Source of the DNA: CAYJSJ01 sp964373065
Lineage (GTDB): Bacteria > Patescibacteriota > Gracilibacteria > Peribacterales > Peribacteraceae
NCBI GenBank assembly: GCA_964373065.1
Contig: CAYJSJ010000013.1
Coordinates: 1-34,896 of the forward strand
Direction: 5' to 3'
DNA length: 34,896 nucleotides
Of the stretch, positions 14,116 to 22,624 are shown piece after piece; positions within the stretch are counted from its first letter, which is position 1, and each line of letters begins with the position of its first letter. Made by a program: the position numbers and the translations under genes. The notes under the pieces are model-generated. The model was not told the DNA's origin. It was given only the letters and a program-made list of their open reading frames with translations, and ran no database searches.

Positions 14116-14139
14116 TGAAATTGATGAGATACGGGTAGG

Positions 14140-14145
14140 TATACT
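14140..14145 (+). promoter_or_regulatory. -10 element of the GT-C gene (leaderless arrangement)
   Basis: TATACT ends 7 nt before the ATG at 14153. No convincing -35 is seen. The predicted transcript would begin at the start codon. Confidence 0.55.
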
Positions 14146-14152
14146 GCAACCG

Positions 14153-15724
14153 ATGCACCGCCTCCTCCGTATCGCTTTGGCGCTCGTGTTCGTTCTTGCA
14201 ACCATCAAGGGTATGTATCACCTTGTGGCACAGGCATGGCTTTTTGGCATGGGCTCGCACGCAGGAGATGCAGCGTACTACTGGACGATGGGGAGAGCGT
14301 TGCTGAATGGGCTCACGCCGTACACGGATATTTTTGAAACAAAACCTCCCGCGGTATTTCTCCTGAGCGCACTTTCCCTGTGGCTCACCGGTAGCGGAGC
14401 GCTCGGGCACGGGATGGATGCGCTCATCACACTCTTCATTCCCGTTGCATTCGTGTGGGCAGGGATGCGATGTTCCAACGCAAAAACGCAGGAAGAACGG
14501 AGAATCGTAACGGTGCTCAGTTTGCTGCTTGGCATCTGCATGGCACTCTACATGGGCTACCATGCGGAAGGATGGCAAACGGAGTGGTACGGGGGGTTCT
14601 TCGGAATACTCTATGTGTTTTTGGCCGCGTCGCAGAGAAAAGGCGGGATCGGGAAAGCGTCGACCGCTGGCCTCAGTGCTCTGCTTCTTTTTTCCATAGG
14701 ATTTAAGGAGCCCCTCGCACTCGCCCTGCTCGGAGCCGCCATCCTCGTGCTGCCGGACTGGAAAGACTTTCTACGGAAGTTTGCAGTGCCGCTTGGCATC
14801 GCTGCACTCGCCGGTTTCGCCGCACTCGCTTCCCTCGGGGAAGCACCAGGATTCTTCGGCACCTACCTGCCCTCGCAATTCGGGCACCACATCACAAATT
14901 CCACGCCGCTTTGGTTTAGGGGGCTTCTCGTGAATCATGTTTTTCTCAGTCTCATTCGGTTCTCGTACGTGTTTGGTGTGCTCTTGAGCGCACTCCTCGG
15001 TGCAGTAGTTCTTGCACGTGTTCGGGAGTTCTCGGGTGCTTTGCGATGGCGAAGCGTCTCACTCGCGCTCGCAGCACTTTACTTCGCCGTGCTCGCAGGA
15101 AATCTGCGCGGTTACCCTGCAAACAATCACTTCGTCGCCATGGTACCGTTCTATGCGGCACTCTTCGTTGTGTTCCTGCGTACTGCAGAGCATCATCGAT
15201 CGAGAATCGGCCTCGCCCTTCTCTGCGCATGCACGCTTCTGCTGCTCCCCTTGCGTGACGGCTTTCCGTCGTACATGAAACGCATAGAGGACATCCGAAG
15301 AGCCAATGCGGAGCAACGCTCCATTGCGGGAGCGATCGATACCATTCTCAGTGCCTGCGATGTGGAACGCTACTTCTTTGTGGAAGCCAAACCCTACATG
15401 CCCTTCACCCGCCATTCACCGCTCAATTTTTTCATCTATACGGGGCCGGAATCCATCGTGTATCACCACCCGCTGCTCATAGAAAAACAGATGGAGGCAT
15501 TCTCGAGCGCAGACATCGTCATTGCCGAAGGCGATGCGTATGAAATCAGTACGCGACCGGAAGAAGCATTGCTGTCGGAAATGGTTTTTCGGTACCTCGC
15601 GAGCACGTTCACCATCACGCCGTGGCCATGTGCGACAGAACTCTCGACGCCCGAAGGGTTTTCCGTGCTCTACCGCAAGGACAGAGAAATCCGGAAGCCC
15701 TTTCCGTATACAATGAAGAGATGA
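14153..15724 (+). CDS. GT-C membrane glycosyltransferase (ArnT/PMT-like)
   Basis: The 523-aa protein has about 9-11 hydrophobic segments in residues 5-390 and a soluble C-terminal part of about 130 residues. The first extracytoplasmic loop has GDAAYY and the TPYTDIFETKPP block typical of GT39/GT83-like polyprenyl-phosphate-sugar-dependent transferases, where the early acidic residue is catalytic. Such enzymes move a sugar from a lipid carrier to a lipid or protein on the outer face of the membrane. The start at 14153 is set by the promoter and by the start of the first TM helix, and the frame also runs back to 14045. It is divergent from the ribosomal operon. The acceptor cannot be told. Confidence 0.8.
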   Translation: MHRLLRIALALVFVLATIKGMYHLVAQAWLFGMGSHAGDAAYYWTMGRALLNGLTPYTDIFETKPPAVFLLSALSLWLTGSGALGHGMDALITLFIPVAFVWAGMRCSNAKTQEERRIVTVLSLLLGICMALYMGYHAEGWQTEWYGGFFGILYVFLAASQRKGGIGKASTAGLSALLLFSIGFKEPLALALLGAAILVLPDWKDFLRKFAVPLGIAALAGFAALASLGEAPGFFGTYLPSQFGHHITNSTPLWFRGLLVNHVFLSLIRFSYVFGVLLSALLGAVVLARVREFSGALRWRSVSLALAALYFAVLAGNLRGYPANNHFVAMVPFYAALFVVFLRTAEHHRSRIGLALLCACTLLLLPLRDGFPSYMKRIEDIRRANAEQRSIAGAIDTILSACDVERYFFVEAKPYMPFTRHSPLNFFIYTGPESIVYHHPLLIEKQMEAFSSADIVIAEGDAYEISTRPEEALLSEMVFRYLASTFTITPWPCATELSTPEGFSVLYRKDREIRKPFPYTMKR

Positions 15725-15781
15725 TCGGAAAAATGAAGCGCTTGCAGCGTTTCCTTTTCCTCTGTACGGTTCGCTTGATTT

Positions 15782-17089
15782 TTGGGAAACGTCACAACGA
15801 CGATCGCAGGCAATCCACACAAGTTCCTCTTCGTGTCGCATGATGGTACGATGACGGATGTCGCGTGGGCAGTAAAAAAGGAGGGGCACGACGTGAAATT
15901 TCACCTAGAGCATGAAGGATCTAAAAAAATCGGCGAAGGATTTTTCGAGCTTGTCGATAATTGGGAGACGCACATCGATTGGGCGGACATTATTATTTTT
16001 GATCACATCGGCAAAGGGTTTACCGCAAATGAACTCCGTGACCGCGGCAAACTGGTCGTCGGCGGCACGCCATATACCGATCAACTGGAACACGATCGTG
16101 CCTTCGGGCAGGAAGAACTCAAGCGCCATAAGATTCGCATTCTTCCGTTTCAGGCGTTCCACTCGTTTCAGGAAGCGATCGATTATGTGACCGCAAATCC
16201 ATCGTACTACGTGGTAAAACCGTCCGGGTCCGCTCAGAGCTTCAAGCAGCTTTCGTTCGTCGGTAAAGAGGAAGACGGAAGTGACGTGATCCGCATGCTC
16301 CGCGCCTTCGAGAAAACATGGAGTGATGACATCGACGTCTTCCAGCTCCAGAAGCGCGTCACGGGCGTGGAGATCGCCGTGAGCGCATTCTTCAACGGCA
16401 AGCAATACCTCTCGCCTGTGTGCGTGAACTTCGAACATAAAAAGCTCTTTCCCGGAGAGCTGGGTGTTGCGACGGGAGAGATGGGGACCAGTGCATTTTG
16501 GACAAGTAGAAGCCCGCTGTTTGACGCGACACTCGCCAAGATGGAACAGACGCTTGCGGAAGAAGGATACGTGGGGCCCATAGATATCAATTGCATCGTG
16601 AACAATAACGGCATTTATCCGCTGGAATTTACCTGTCGCTTCGGATTTCCGATGATATGCATCATGGAAGAGGGCATCACCGAACCTATGGGAGATTTTC
16701 TCTGGAAGCTTGCGCGTGGTGCGGACGCCACGATCAAGGCAAAGAGCGGCTATCAAGTCGGCGCACTCGTCGTCGTGCCGCCGTTTCCTTTTCATGATCC
16801 AAAAACTTTCGAATCGTTTTCGGAGGATGCGGTCGTGGTCTTTAAAAAACAAATGAAGGACGGTGTGCATATAGGAGACCTCAAAGAAGAAAACGGCGAG
16901 TGGCTGATTACGGGGGAAGAGGGTGTTGCTCTCATTGTCACGGGCTCCGGCAGCACCATGCGCGAGGCGCAAAAGCAGATGTACGGCCGCATAGGGAACA
17001 TGCAGATCAGCAACATGTACTACCGGACGGACATCGGAGACCGTTGGGTGGATGACAGCGATCGGCTTCGATCGTGGGGGTATCTGTGA
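15782..17089 (+). CDS. ATP-grasp ligase, PurD (GAR synthetase)-like
   Basis: The 435-aa protein resembles phosphoribosylamine-glycine ligase over its length. It has an N-terminal PreATP-grasp domain (KFLFVSHDG strand, about residues 13-100) and an ATP-grasp core with YYVVKPSGSAQ (about 142) and GYVGPIDINCIV. The metal-site strand is PLEFTCRFG, and a C-terminal rudiment-hybrid barrel domain has IVTGSG and YRTDIGDRW. Where PurD has GDPE after the ARFG motif, this protein has GFPM, so the substrate or mechanism may differ. No other purine gene is nearby. The start is a TTG at 15782, since a TGA precedes it and no ATG lies before the first beta strand. It may be true PurD or a paralog with another amine or acid substrate. 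Confidence 0.75.
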   Translation: MGNVTTTIAGNPHKFLFVSHDGTMTDVAWAVKKEGHDVKFHLEHEGSKKIGEGFFELVDNWETHIDWADIIIFDHIGKGFTANELRDRGKLVVGGTPYTDQLEHDRAFGQEELKRHKIRILPFQAFHSFQEAIDYVTANPSYYVVKPSGSAQSFKQLSFVGKEEDGSDVIRMLRAFEKTWSDDIDVFQLQKRVTGVEIAVSAFFNGKQYLSPVCVNFEHKKLFPGELGVATGEMGTSAFWTSRSPLFDATLAKMEQTLAEEGYVGPIDINCIVNNNGIYPLEFTCRFGFPMICIMEEGITEPMGDFLWKLARGADATIKAKSGYQVGALVVVPPFPFHDPKTFESFSEDAVVVFKKQMKDGVHIGDLKEENGEWLITGEEGVALIVTGSGSTMREAQKQMYGRIGNMQISNMYYRTDIGDRWVDDSDRLRSWGYL

Positions 17090-17280
17090 TACCAAGTTGC
17101 AATGAAATGACTACGAATTGAGAGAACCAAATACTTCCTCCTCTCGTACCTCGTAGCGTTTCTCTGGCCAATAATCACTTCCACCGAACTATGACGGAAG
17201 AGTAATGCTTTCATCGCTAAGTGGTATGATGCAAGGTTTGTTCGAACAAACAAGCGGAAAGATCATGATACACTGAGTGT
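17090..17280. other. Regulatory spacer upstream of lysS
   Basis: The 191-nt space has no coding frame of interest. It holds a 16-bp perfect palindrome (17236-17251) and a 15-nt inverted repeat over the lysS start (17268-17282). Confidence 0.5.
17236..17251. promoter_or_regulatory. 16-bp perfect palindrome upstream of lysS
   Basis: GTTTGTTCGAACAAAC is a perfect even palindrome 29 nt before the lysS ATG, which is typical of a dimeric repressor operator near the promoter. It is somewhat like LexA boxes (GAAC...GTTC type) but in the reversed order, so no regulator is named. Confidence 0.55.
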
Positions 17281-17282
17281 AT
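17268..17282. promoter_or_regulatory. 15-nt inverted repeat overlapping the lysS start codon
   Basis: ATACACT-G-AGTGTAT is a perfect inverted repeat whose right arm ends in the first two bases of the ATG. It could be an operator covering the -10/start region or, in RNA, a weak stem hiding the start codon. Confidence 0.45.
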
Positions 17283-18873
17283 GTTCTGGGCGGATGATTT
17301 CTGCGACGGCATCGAAAAGCGTTTTGCGAAGAAAATTAAGGAAAAAATTCCGCTGATCATTCGAGATGAAAAAACACTTTCCGGTCGCGTGCATGTGGGG
17401 AGCCTTCGCGGCATTGTGATCCACGGCGTTCTCGCACAAGCACTCATGCAACGGAACATTAGGACCGAGTTCCTCTTTGAGCTCAATGACAACGATCCCA
17501 TGGACGGGCTTCCTGTGTATGTCGACGAGAAGAAATTCAAGCCACACATGGGAAAGCCTTTATTTGCGGTTCCCGGAATCTCGGAGGATGACCGGAACTT
17601 CGCATGGGGTTTCGGCGAAGAGCTTAAACTTGCGGTGGAACCGACACAACTCCCGATCTGTTGGTACCACCTGCGACCGCTCTATGTGGAAGGAAAATTC
17701 AACGATGTGATCCGCTCTGCCCTCGCAGCCGCTCCTCGCATCCGCGAGATCTATCTGGAGGTGAGCGGCGGCGGCAAACCCGATGACTGGTATCCGCTCA
17801 ACGTGATCTGCCCGACGTGCGGAAAGATCGGTACAACCAAAGTGACTGGTTGGGATCCGCAGCGCGAGATTGTGACATTTGCATGCCGCAGGAATTACGT
17901 AAAGTGGGCGGAGGGCTGCGGATACGAAGGCGAGATGAACCCCATGAACGGTACGGCAACACTTCCCTGGAAAGTGGAGTGGGCGGCAAAGTGGAAGGTG
18001 ATGGGTGTCGATATCGAAGGCGCAGGGAAAGACCACTACGCTGCGGGTGGATCACGCGAAGTCGCAGCTAAAATCTCCGAGGAAGTGTTCAAGTATCCCG
18101 TACCATTCGATGTGCCGTACGAATTCTTCAATCTTGGAGGCAAAAAGATGAGCGCGAGCAAGGGGCTCGGTGCTTCGGCAAAAGAAGTTTCGGATATGCT
18201 CCCCCCGAAACTCCTTAAATTCCTCATGATCCGCAAAGAACCGAGAGTGCCGATTGATTTCGATCCGGAAGGAAACACCATTCCCCTTCTGTTTGATGAA
18301 TATGATCGCTGCGCCGACCATTACTTCAACCGTCATGCAGAACCGTTCGAAGGGTACGCGCGGCCGTTTGCGCTTTCGCAGCTCGAAGTTGGCAAAGAGC
18401 CGAACGATCTGTGGGAGATGCGCTTCCAAGCACTCTGCTTCATCGTGCAGATGCCACATCTGAACATCGAAGAAGAAGCGGAGAATTTAAAAGGATCGAA
18501 GCTGACCAAGGACGAGCATGCCGCACTCCACGAGCGTGCCGCTTATGTCCGCAAGTGGATCGAGACGCTCGCGCCCGCGGAATACCGCTACGCGATGCGG
18601 TCAACGCCTCCCAACGACCTGAAACTGACCGAAGATCAGAGAAAAGCATTTGCAGAACTGGCGAAACAACTGGAAACACTGCATGCATGGACGGGGAAAG
18701 CAGTGCACGAAACTATCCACGCGATCAAAGCATCATCGGGGCTTTCTCCGAAAGACATCTTTCAGCCTCTCTACATGCTATTTCTGAATCGCACGAGTGG
18801 CCCACAGGTGGGGTGGTTCCTCAGCACCATGGCGCAGAAAGACGTAATAATGCGGCTGCGAGAAATGCTGTAA
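17281..18873 (+). CDS. lysS: Lysyl-tRNA synthetase, class I
   Basis: This enzyme charges tRNA-Lys. The 530-aa protein belongs to the class I form (tRNA-synt_1f), common in archaea and found in some bacteria, and not the usual class II enzyme. The HIGH-type motif is GRVHVGSLRG (about residue 37) and the KMSKS-type motif is GGKKMSASKG (about 285). An inserted zinc-ribbon-like region has CPTC (about 180) and a CR...GC pair further on. The C-terminal helical domain binds the anticodon. Its neighbours give no operon partner. Two inverted repeats lie just before and over the start. Confidence 0.93.
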   Translation: MFWADDFCDGIEKRFAKKIKEKIPLIIRDEKTLSGRVHVGSLRGIVIHGVLAQALMQRNIRTEFLFELNDNDPMDGLPVYVDEKKFKPHMGKPLFAVPGISEDDRNFAWGFGEELKLAVEPTQLPICWYHLRPLYVEGKFNDVIRSALAAAPRIREIYLEVSGGGKPDDWYPLNVICPTCGKIGTTKVTGWDPQREIVTFACRRNYVKWAEGCGYEGEMNPMNGTATLPWKVEWAAKWKVMGVDIEGAGKDHYAAGGSREVAAKISEEVFKYPVPFDVPYEFFNLGGKKMSASKGLGASAKEVSDMLPPKLLKFLMIRKEPRVPIDFDPEGNTIPLLFDEYDRCADHYFNRHAEPFEGYARPFALSQLEVGKEPNDLWEMRFQALCFIVQMPHLNIEEEAENLKGSKLTKDEHAALHERAAYVRKWIETLAPAEYRYAMRSTPPNDLKLTEDQRKAFAELAKQLETLHAWTGKAVHETIHAIKASSGLSPKDIFQPLYMLFLNRTSGPQVGWFLSTMAQKDVIMRLREML

Positions 18874-18943
18874 ATCTCCTCATTTTCTAAAAAAATCCTC
18901 AACATCTTTCTCGTGCGCGCTTCCCACATATTCTTCTTCCCGT

Positions 18944-18949
18944 TAACAT
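18944..18949 (+). promoter_or_regulatory. -10 element of the HD-domain gene (leaderless arrangement)
   Basis: TAACAT ends 6 nt before the ATG at 18956, with no SD between. It is a weaker hexamer than the TATACT cases. Confidence 0.35.
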
Positions 18950-18955
18950 TCTCTC

Positions 18956-19546
18956 ATGGATCTCCTCCAACATGTCTCCTACGGCCACCTCCTCCCCGCT
19001 GCGCACGGATTGATAGAGGCGCATGTCGACCAGACCAAAGCGCACCTGATCGCGACGGGGGCAGCGATGGAAGCGCTCGCAAAGAAGTTCGGCGGAGACC
19101 CCCAAACGTGGAAGGTCGCAGGGATGCTCCACGACCTCGATTGGGATCATCTGGATAAAGATTACGAGAAGCATTGCGGGGAGCCGCTTGCAGATTTACT
19201 CAAAAAGATCGAAGCTCCAGCCGAACTCCTCGGTGATATTCGAGCCCACTACCAAGCCAAATACGGCGCGGAGTATCCGCTCAATTCCATGCTCCGGAAA
19301 TGTCTCTACTGCGCCGATGAATTGACGGGGTTTATTATCGCCGTGACCCTCGTGCGCCCCAGCAAGAAGATCGCCGACGTAGAGCTTAAAAGCGTGAAGA
19401 AGAAGCTGAAGGATAAGGGCTTTGCGGCGCAGGTGGACCGAGAACAGATAGGCAAATGCAAAGAGCTCCTCGGAATAGAGCTTGATGAGTTGATCGAAAT
19501 AACGCTCGGAGCGATGAAAAGTGTTGCGGAATCTATCGGCCTATGA
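18956..19546 (+). CDS. HD-domain metal-dependent hydrolase
   Basis: The 196-aa protein has an HD-domain pattern: His at the AHL segment (about residue 30), the HDLDWD doublet (about 60), further histidines near 72 and 97, and an ADELTG aspartate near 120. This fold usually binds one or two metal ions and hydrolyses phosphoester bonds in nucleotides or signalling molecules. Substrate cannot be told. No signal peptide or TM is seen, so it should be cytoplasmic. It lies between lysS and the SGNH gene in the same direction with its own weak promoter. Confidence in the domain is good and in the substrate none. Confidence 0.8.
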   Translation: MDLLQHVSYGHLLPAAHGLIEAHVDQTKAHLIATGAAMEALAKKFGGDPQTWKVAGMLHDLDWDHLDKDYEKHCGEPLADLLKKIEAPAELLGDIRAHYQAKYGAEYPLNSMLRKCLYCADELTGFIIAVTLVRPSKKIADVELKSVKKKLKDKGFAAQVDREQIGKCKELLGIELDELIEITLGAMKSVAESIGL

Positions 19547-19571
19547 TGCATCGATATATCCTCTGTGATGC

Positions 19572-20798
19572 ATGATCAGAAACTGCAAGCGAACAAAATA
19601 CATCGGGTTTTGGTGCGTTCTCTTCATCATGCTCTATCTCTTTATAGAAGCAACATCACTCGCAGCACTCTATACACTGGATCGCCTGAAAGATGTTCGG
19701 TACGCACCGATTCGGATGACACTGACCGAGCTTCAAAAAAAGTATATTGTTAGGCTTCTTTCTTCTGGAGACATCGAAACGACGATTCATCCTTTTCTCG
19801 GATGGATCCCGCATCCGAATTTTGTAAAAGAAGACAGGCGCCATAATGCACAAGGAATACGAGCGAACAAAGAATATGGTTTGCAGAAATCCCCCGACAC
19901 TATTCGCATCGCCGTGTTCGGTGATTCCTTTACCTACGGGAAAGAGGTAGGCAACGATGAGACATGGCCTGCGAATCTTGAAAAGTTGGATCCACATCTC
20001 GATGTGATCAATTTCGGCGTCAACGGCTACGGAATTGATCAAGCCTATCTTCGGTACATTCTTGAAGGAAAAACTTACAATCCCGATATCGTTATCCTTG
20101 CATTTATCATGGATAATACCGCAAGAAATGTGAATGTGTTTCGACCGTGGAAAGTAAAACAGAACAATGCTGAGCCACTCAGCAAACCGCGTTTCATCTT
20201 AGAAAATGGCGAACCTGTGTATTACCCACCTCCACTCAAAACGCATGATGATTATAAGCAATTGCTTTTACATGATCGGAAAACATTGAAAAGTTTTGCG
20301 GCAAATGATTACTTCGTGCACATCGGATACATCGATAGCCTGCTCAGCGCTTCACCGCTTGTTCGTATACTCACGATTGGGTATTCCACTTTGCTCTCTA
20401 TGAGCATTCCTGGCAGGAAACCAATTTTCCAATGGGGCCAATATGCAAGTGATGCTCCATCGTTTTCGCTTTCTTTGGAAATCATCGATGCCTTCGTTCA
20501 GGAAGTACGCGCGAACGGCAGCATTCCTGTTCTTGTCTTTCTACCCACTGCAGACGAAATCCTGCAGTGGAAAACACACGACACAGTACCCTACCAATCG
20601 TTCCTGAATGCACTGGAACATCGCCAGTATGAACTCATACATATGCTAAACGAGCTCAAGGAATACTTCAAAACTGATCACACCGATCAATATTTCCTGA
20701 GCAAGCACTACACACCCGAAACAAACGCAAAAATCGCTGAAGCCATACTGCGCATCCTTCGTGAACGCGGCCTTTTGCCTTCATCGAGAACAGAGTGA
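19572..20798 (+). CDS. Membrane-anchored SGNH/GDSL hydrolase
   Basis: The 408-aa protein has one N-terminal TM helix (about residues 11-34) and then an SGNH-hydrolase domain. Block I is FGDSFTYG with the nucleophile at Ser119, followed by a glycine/asparagine block (GVNGYG, 149-154) and an Asn in the DNTARN stretch. Block V has DQYFLSKH with His379 as the likely catalytic histidine. Similar proteins deacylate or acylate cell-surface polysaccharides. It directly precedes the epimerase and GT2 genes (45 nt to the epimerase), which supports a role in modifying the same glycan. The substrate is unknown. Confidence 0.82.
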   Translation: MIRNCKRTKYIGFWCVLFIMLYLFIEATSLAALYTLDRLKDVRYAPIRMTLTELQKKYIVRLLSSGDIETTIHPFLGWIPHPNFVKEDRRHNAQGIRANKEYGLQKSPDTIRIAVFGDSFTYGKEVGNDETWPANLEKLDPHLDVINFGVNGYGIDQAYLRYILEGKTYNPDIVILAFIMDNTARNVNVFRPWKVKQNNAEPLSKPRFILENGEPVYYPPPLKTHDDYKQLLLHDRKTLKSFAANDYFVHIGYIDSLLSASPLVRILTIGYSTLLSMSIPGRKPIFQWGQYASDAPSFSLSLEIIDAFVQEVRANGSIPVLVFLPTADEILQWKTHDTVPYQSFLNALEHRQYELIHMLNELKEYFKTDHTDQYFLSKHYTPETNAKIAEAILRILRERGLLPSSRTE

Positions 20799-20831
20799 CA
20801 ACGATCCTTGCAAGACGCTTGGATTCCTAAG

Positions 20832-20837
20832 TACTAT
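20832..20837 (+). promoter_or_regulatory. -10 element of the epimerase gene (leaderless arrangement)
   Basis: TACTAT ends 6 nt before the ATG at 20844. It favours this start over an in-frame TTG at 20808. Confidence 0.45.
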
Positions 20838-20843
20838 GCCGGC

Positions 20844-21830
20844 ATGAAGCGACGCGTACTTGTCTGCGGAGCAGGAGGCTTTATAGGAAGTCACTTGGTG
20901 CGGAGGCTCAAGGCCGAAGGGTTTTTCGTACGGGGAGCGGACATGAAGTATCCGGAATTTTCTGAAACACTCGCAGATGAGTTTCTTCTCGGGGATCTGC
21001 GCGATAGCGCATTCTGCGCCCGCGTCGCTCGGGGATGCGATGATCTCTACCAGCTCGCTGCAGATATGGGCGGCATGGGATTTATCGCCGGAGCACATGA
21101 CGATGACATCTGTCACAATTCTGCACTCATCAATATCCATATGCTCAGAGCAGCGCGCGAAGAGAGTACGAAGCGCATCTTCTTTTCCTCCTCTGCATGT
21201 GTCTACCCTGCACCGGAACCTCACGATGCTTGCCATGCTGCGTGCGTGGAATCTTCCGCCTATCCGGCAAACCCAGATAGCGAGTATGGCTGGGAGAAGC
21301 TCTTTTCCGAACGCCTCTACCAAACGCACGCGAGGCTCCACGGAACGCACGTTCGCATCGGGCGGCTGCATAATGTGTTCGGACCGGAGGGAACGTGGTG
21401 CGGAGGACGCGAAAAGGCCCCAGCCGCCCTCTGCAGGAAAATCGCCGAAGCATCCTCGGGAGATGCGGTGGAAGTGTGGGGCGACGGCGGGCAGATGCGC
21501 TCGTTTCTCTTCGTAGATGAGTGTTTGGAAGGCATACGGCGGCTCATGGAATCGGATGTGGCAGAACCACTGAATATCGGATCGGAAGAAAGCGTGCGCA
21601 TAGATGACTTGGCTATGATGATCGCAGAGATAGCCGGAAAGCAGTTGCGCATACGCCACAGCGACGGTCCGCAGGGGGTACGCAGTCGTAACTCCGATAA
21701 TGCGCAGATTCGTGCGATGCTTGGGTGGGAGCCGACGCTTCCTCTGAGAGAAGGACTAGTTCCCACCTACCGCTGGATAGAAGCGAAGGTGGCAAGCGTT
21801 GGCGTTTCTGTTCCCATGCCAAAGCGATGA
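20844..21830 (+). CDS. GDP-mannose 3,5-epimerase-like NAD-dependent epimerase
   Basis: The 328-aa protein is an extended SDR with an N-terminal Rossmann motif (GAGGFIGSH, residues 9-17) and the YxxxK pair Tyr148/Lys152. Several blocks are specific to GDP-mannose 3',5'-epimerase. One is SSSACVYP, with Cys119 as acid/base. Others are SAYPANPDSEYGWEK, GRLHNVFGPEGTW and GGREKAPAALCRK, where Lys191 is the second catalytic residue. WGDGGQMRSF and a VDECLEG segment follow. The enzyme converts GDP-D-mannose to GDP-L-galactose (or L-gulose). Its stop overlaps the GT2 start by 4 nt, so the two are co-translated and the nucleotide sugar probably feeds that transferase. Confidence 0.85.
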   Translation: MKRRVLVCGAGGFIGSHLVRRLKAEGFFVRGADMKYPEFSETLADEFLLGDLRDSAFCARVARGCDDLYQLAADMGGMGFIAGAHDDDICHNSALINIHMLRAAREESTKRIFFSSSACVYPAPEPHDACHAACVESSAYPANPDSEYGWEKLFSERLYQTHARLHGTHVRIGRLHNVFGPEGTWCGGREKAPAALCRKIAEASSGDAVEVWGDGGQMRSFLFVDECLEGIRRLMESDVAEPLNIGSEESVRIDDLAMMIAEIAGKQLRIRHSDGPQGVRSRNSDNAQIRAMLGWEPTLPLREGLVPTYRWIEAKVASVGVSVPMPKR

Positions 21831-22624
21831 TCTCCATCATTACCCCGCTCTTCAACGACAAAGCATACATAGCATACTGCCTGCGCAATGTGATCGACCA
21901 GCGCTGTGCAGATATGGAACATATTGTCGTCGATGGCGGATCCACGGACGGATCGCTGGAAATTCTGCAACGCGTAGCACGCGATCACCCGCACATTCGA
22001 TGGATTTCGCTTCCGTGCAATCAATCGAAGGCCATGAATATGGGGATAGCAATGGCACGCTATCCCATCATCGGCATGCTCAATAGCGATGATTACTACG
22101 AGCCTAGGGTGCTAAACCGCATCGTAACGCTCTTTGCAGATGCCCCCGAACCTTCACTCATCATCGGAAATTGCAATGTGTGGGGAGATGGCGGAGTGCT
22201 CCTGGCATACAACCGACCGACAAAACTCCGTGCAGCCTATCTTCTGAGCGAGGAAGCTTCCTTTCCCTGCAACCCTAGCGCGTATTTCTATCACCGTTCG
22301 CTCCATACAGATATCGGCATGTACGATGAATCCGATGAATACATGATGGATCTCGATTTTCTTCTGAGAGCAGTTCGCGTCGCACATGTGCAGCACATCG
22401 ATGAAACGTTCGGGAATTACCGAAAGATCACGGGTACCAAGAGCGTGGAGTTCCAAAAAAACCCCGCAAACATCACACATCACAAAAACATCATGCTCCG
22501 ACATATGCGAGCCCTCAGCCGCAGACAAACATTCCATGTTGGAATGATCAATCTCCGCAGCAACATATCTCGTATCTGCACAAAACAGTTGCGAAAAATC
22601 GCTGCACACTGCCGAAGCAGGTAA
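21827..22624 (+). CDS. GT2 family glycosyltransferase
   Basis: The 265-aa protein is a GT-A fold inverting glycosyltransferase. It begins MISIITPLFND, has VVDGGSTDGSLEIL (about residues 35-48), and carries the metal-binding LNSDDYYEP (DxD-like, about 84-92). A further acidic motif (MMDLDFLLRA) lies near 180. There is no TM segment, so it is cytoplasmic or peripheral. The ATG at 21827 overlaps the epimerase stop (ATGA). The 3' end overlaps the opposite-strand gene at 22480-23400 by 145 bp. It probably extends a surface glycan using the epimerase product; acceptor unknown. Confidence 0.88.
   Translation: MISIITPLFNDKAYIAYCLRNVIDQRCADMEHIVVDGGSTDGSLEILQRVARDHPHIRWISLPCNQSKAMNMGIAMARYPIIGMLNSDDYYEPRVLNRIVTLFADAPEPSLIIGNCNVWGDGGVLLAYNRPTKLRAAYLLSEEASFPCNPSAYFYHRSLHTDIGMYDESDEYMMDLDFLLRAVRVAHVQHIDETFGNYRKITGTKSVEFQKNPANITHHKNIMLRHMRALSRRQTFHVGMINLRSNISRICTKQLRKIAAHCRSR

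Noticed and set aside
15721..15843. Short plus-strand frame starting with the ATGA at the end of the GT-C gene
   Set aside because: It overlaps the start of the ATP-grasp gene in another frame and its 40-residue product looks unlike a real protein.
15905..17095. 396-codon minus-strand open frame opposite the PurD-like gene
   Set aside because: The sense strand encodes a clear ATP-grasp protein over the same span. The antisense product shows no domain and is rich in His and Arg as expected of a shadow frame.
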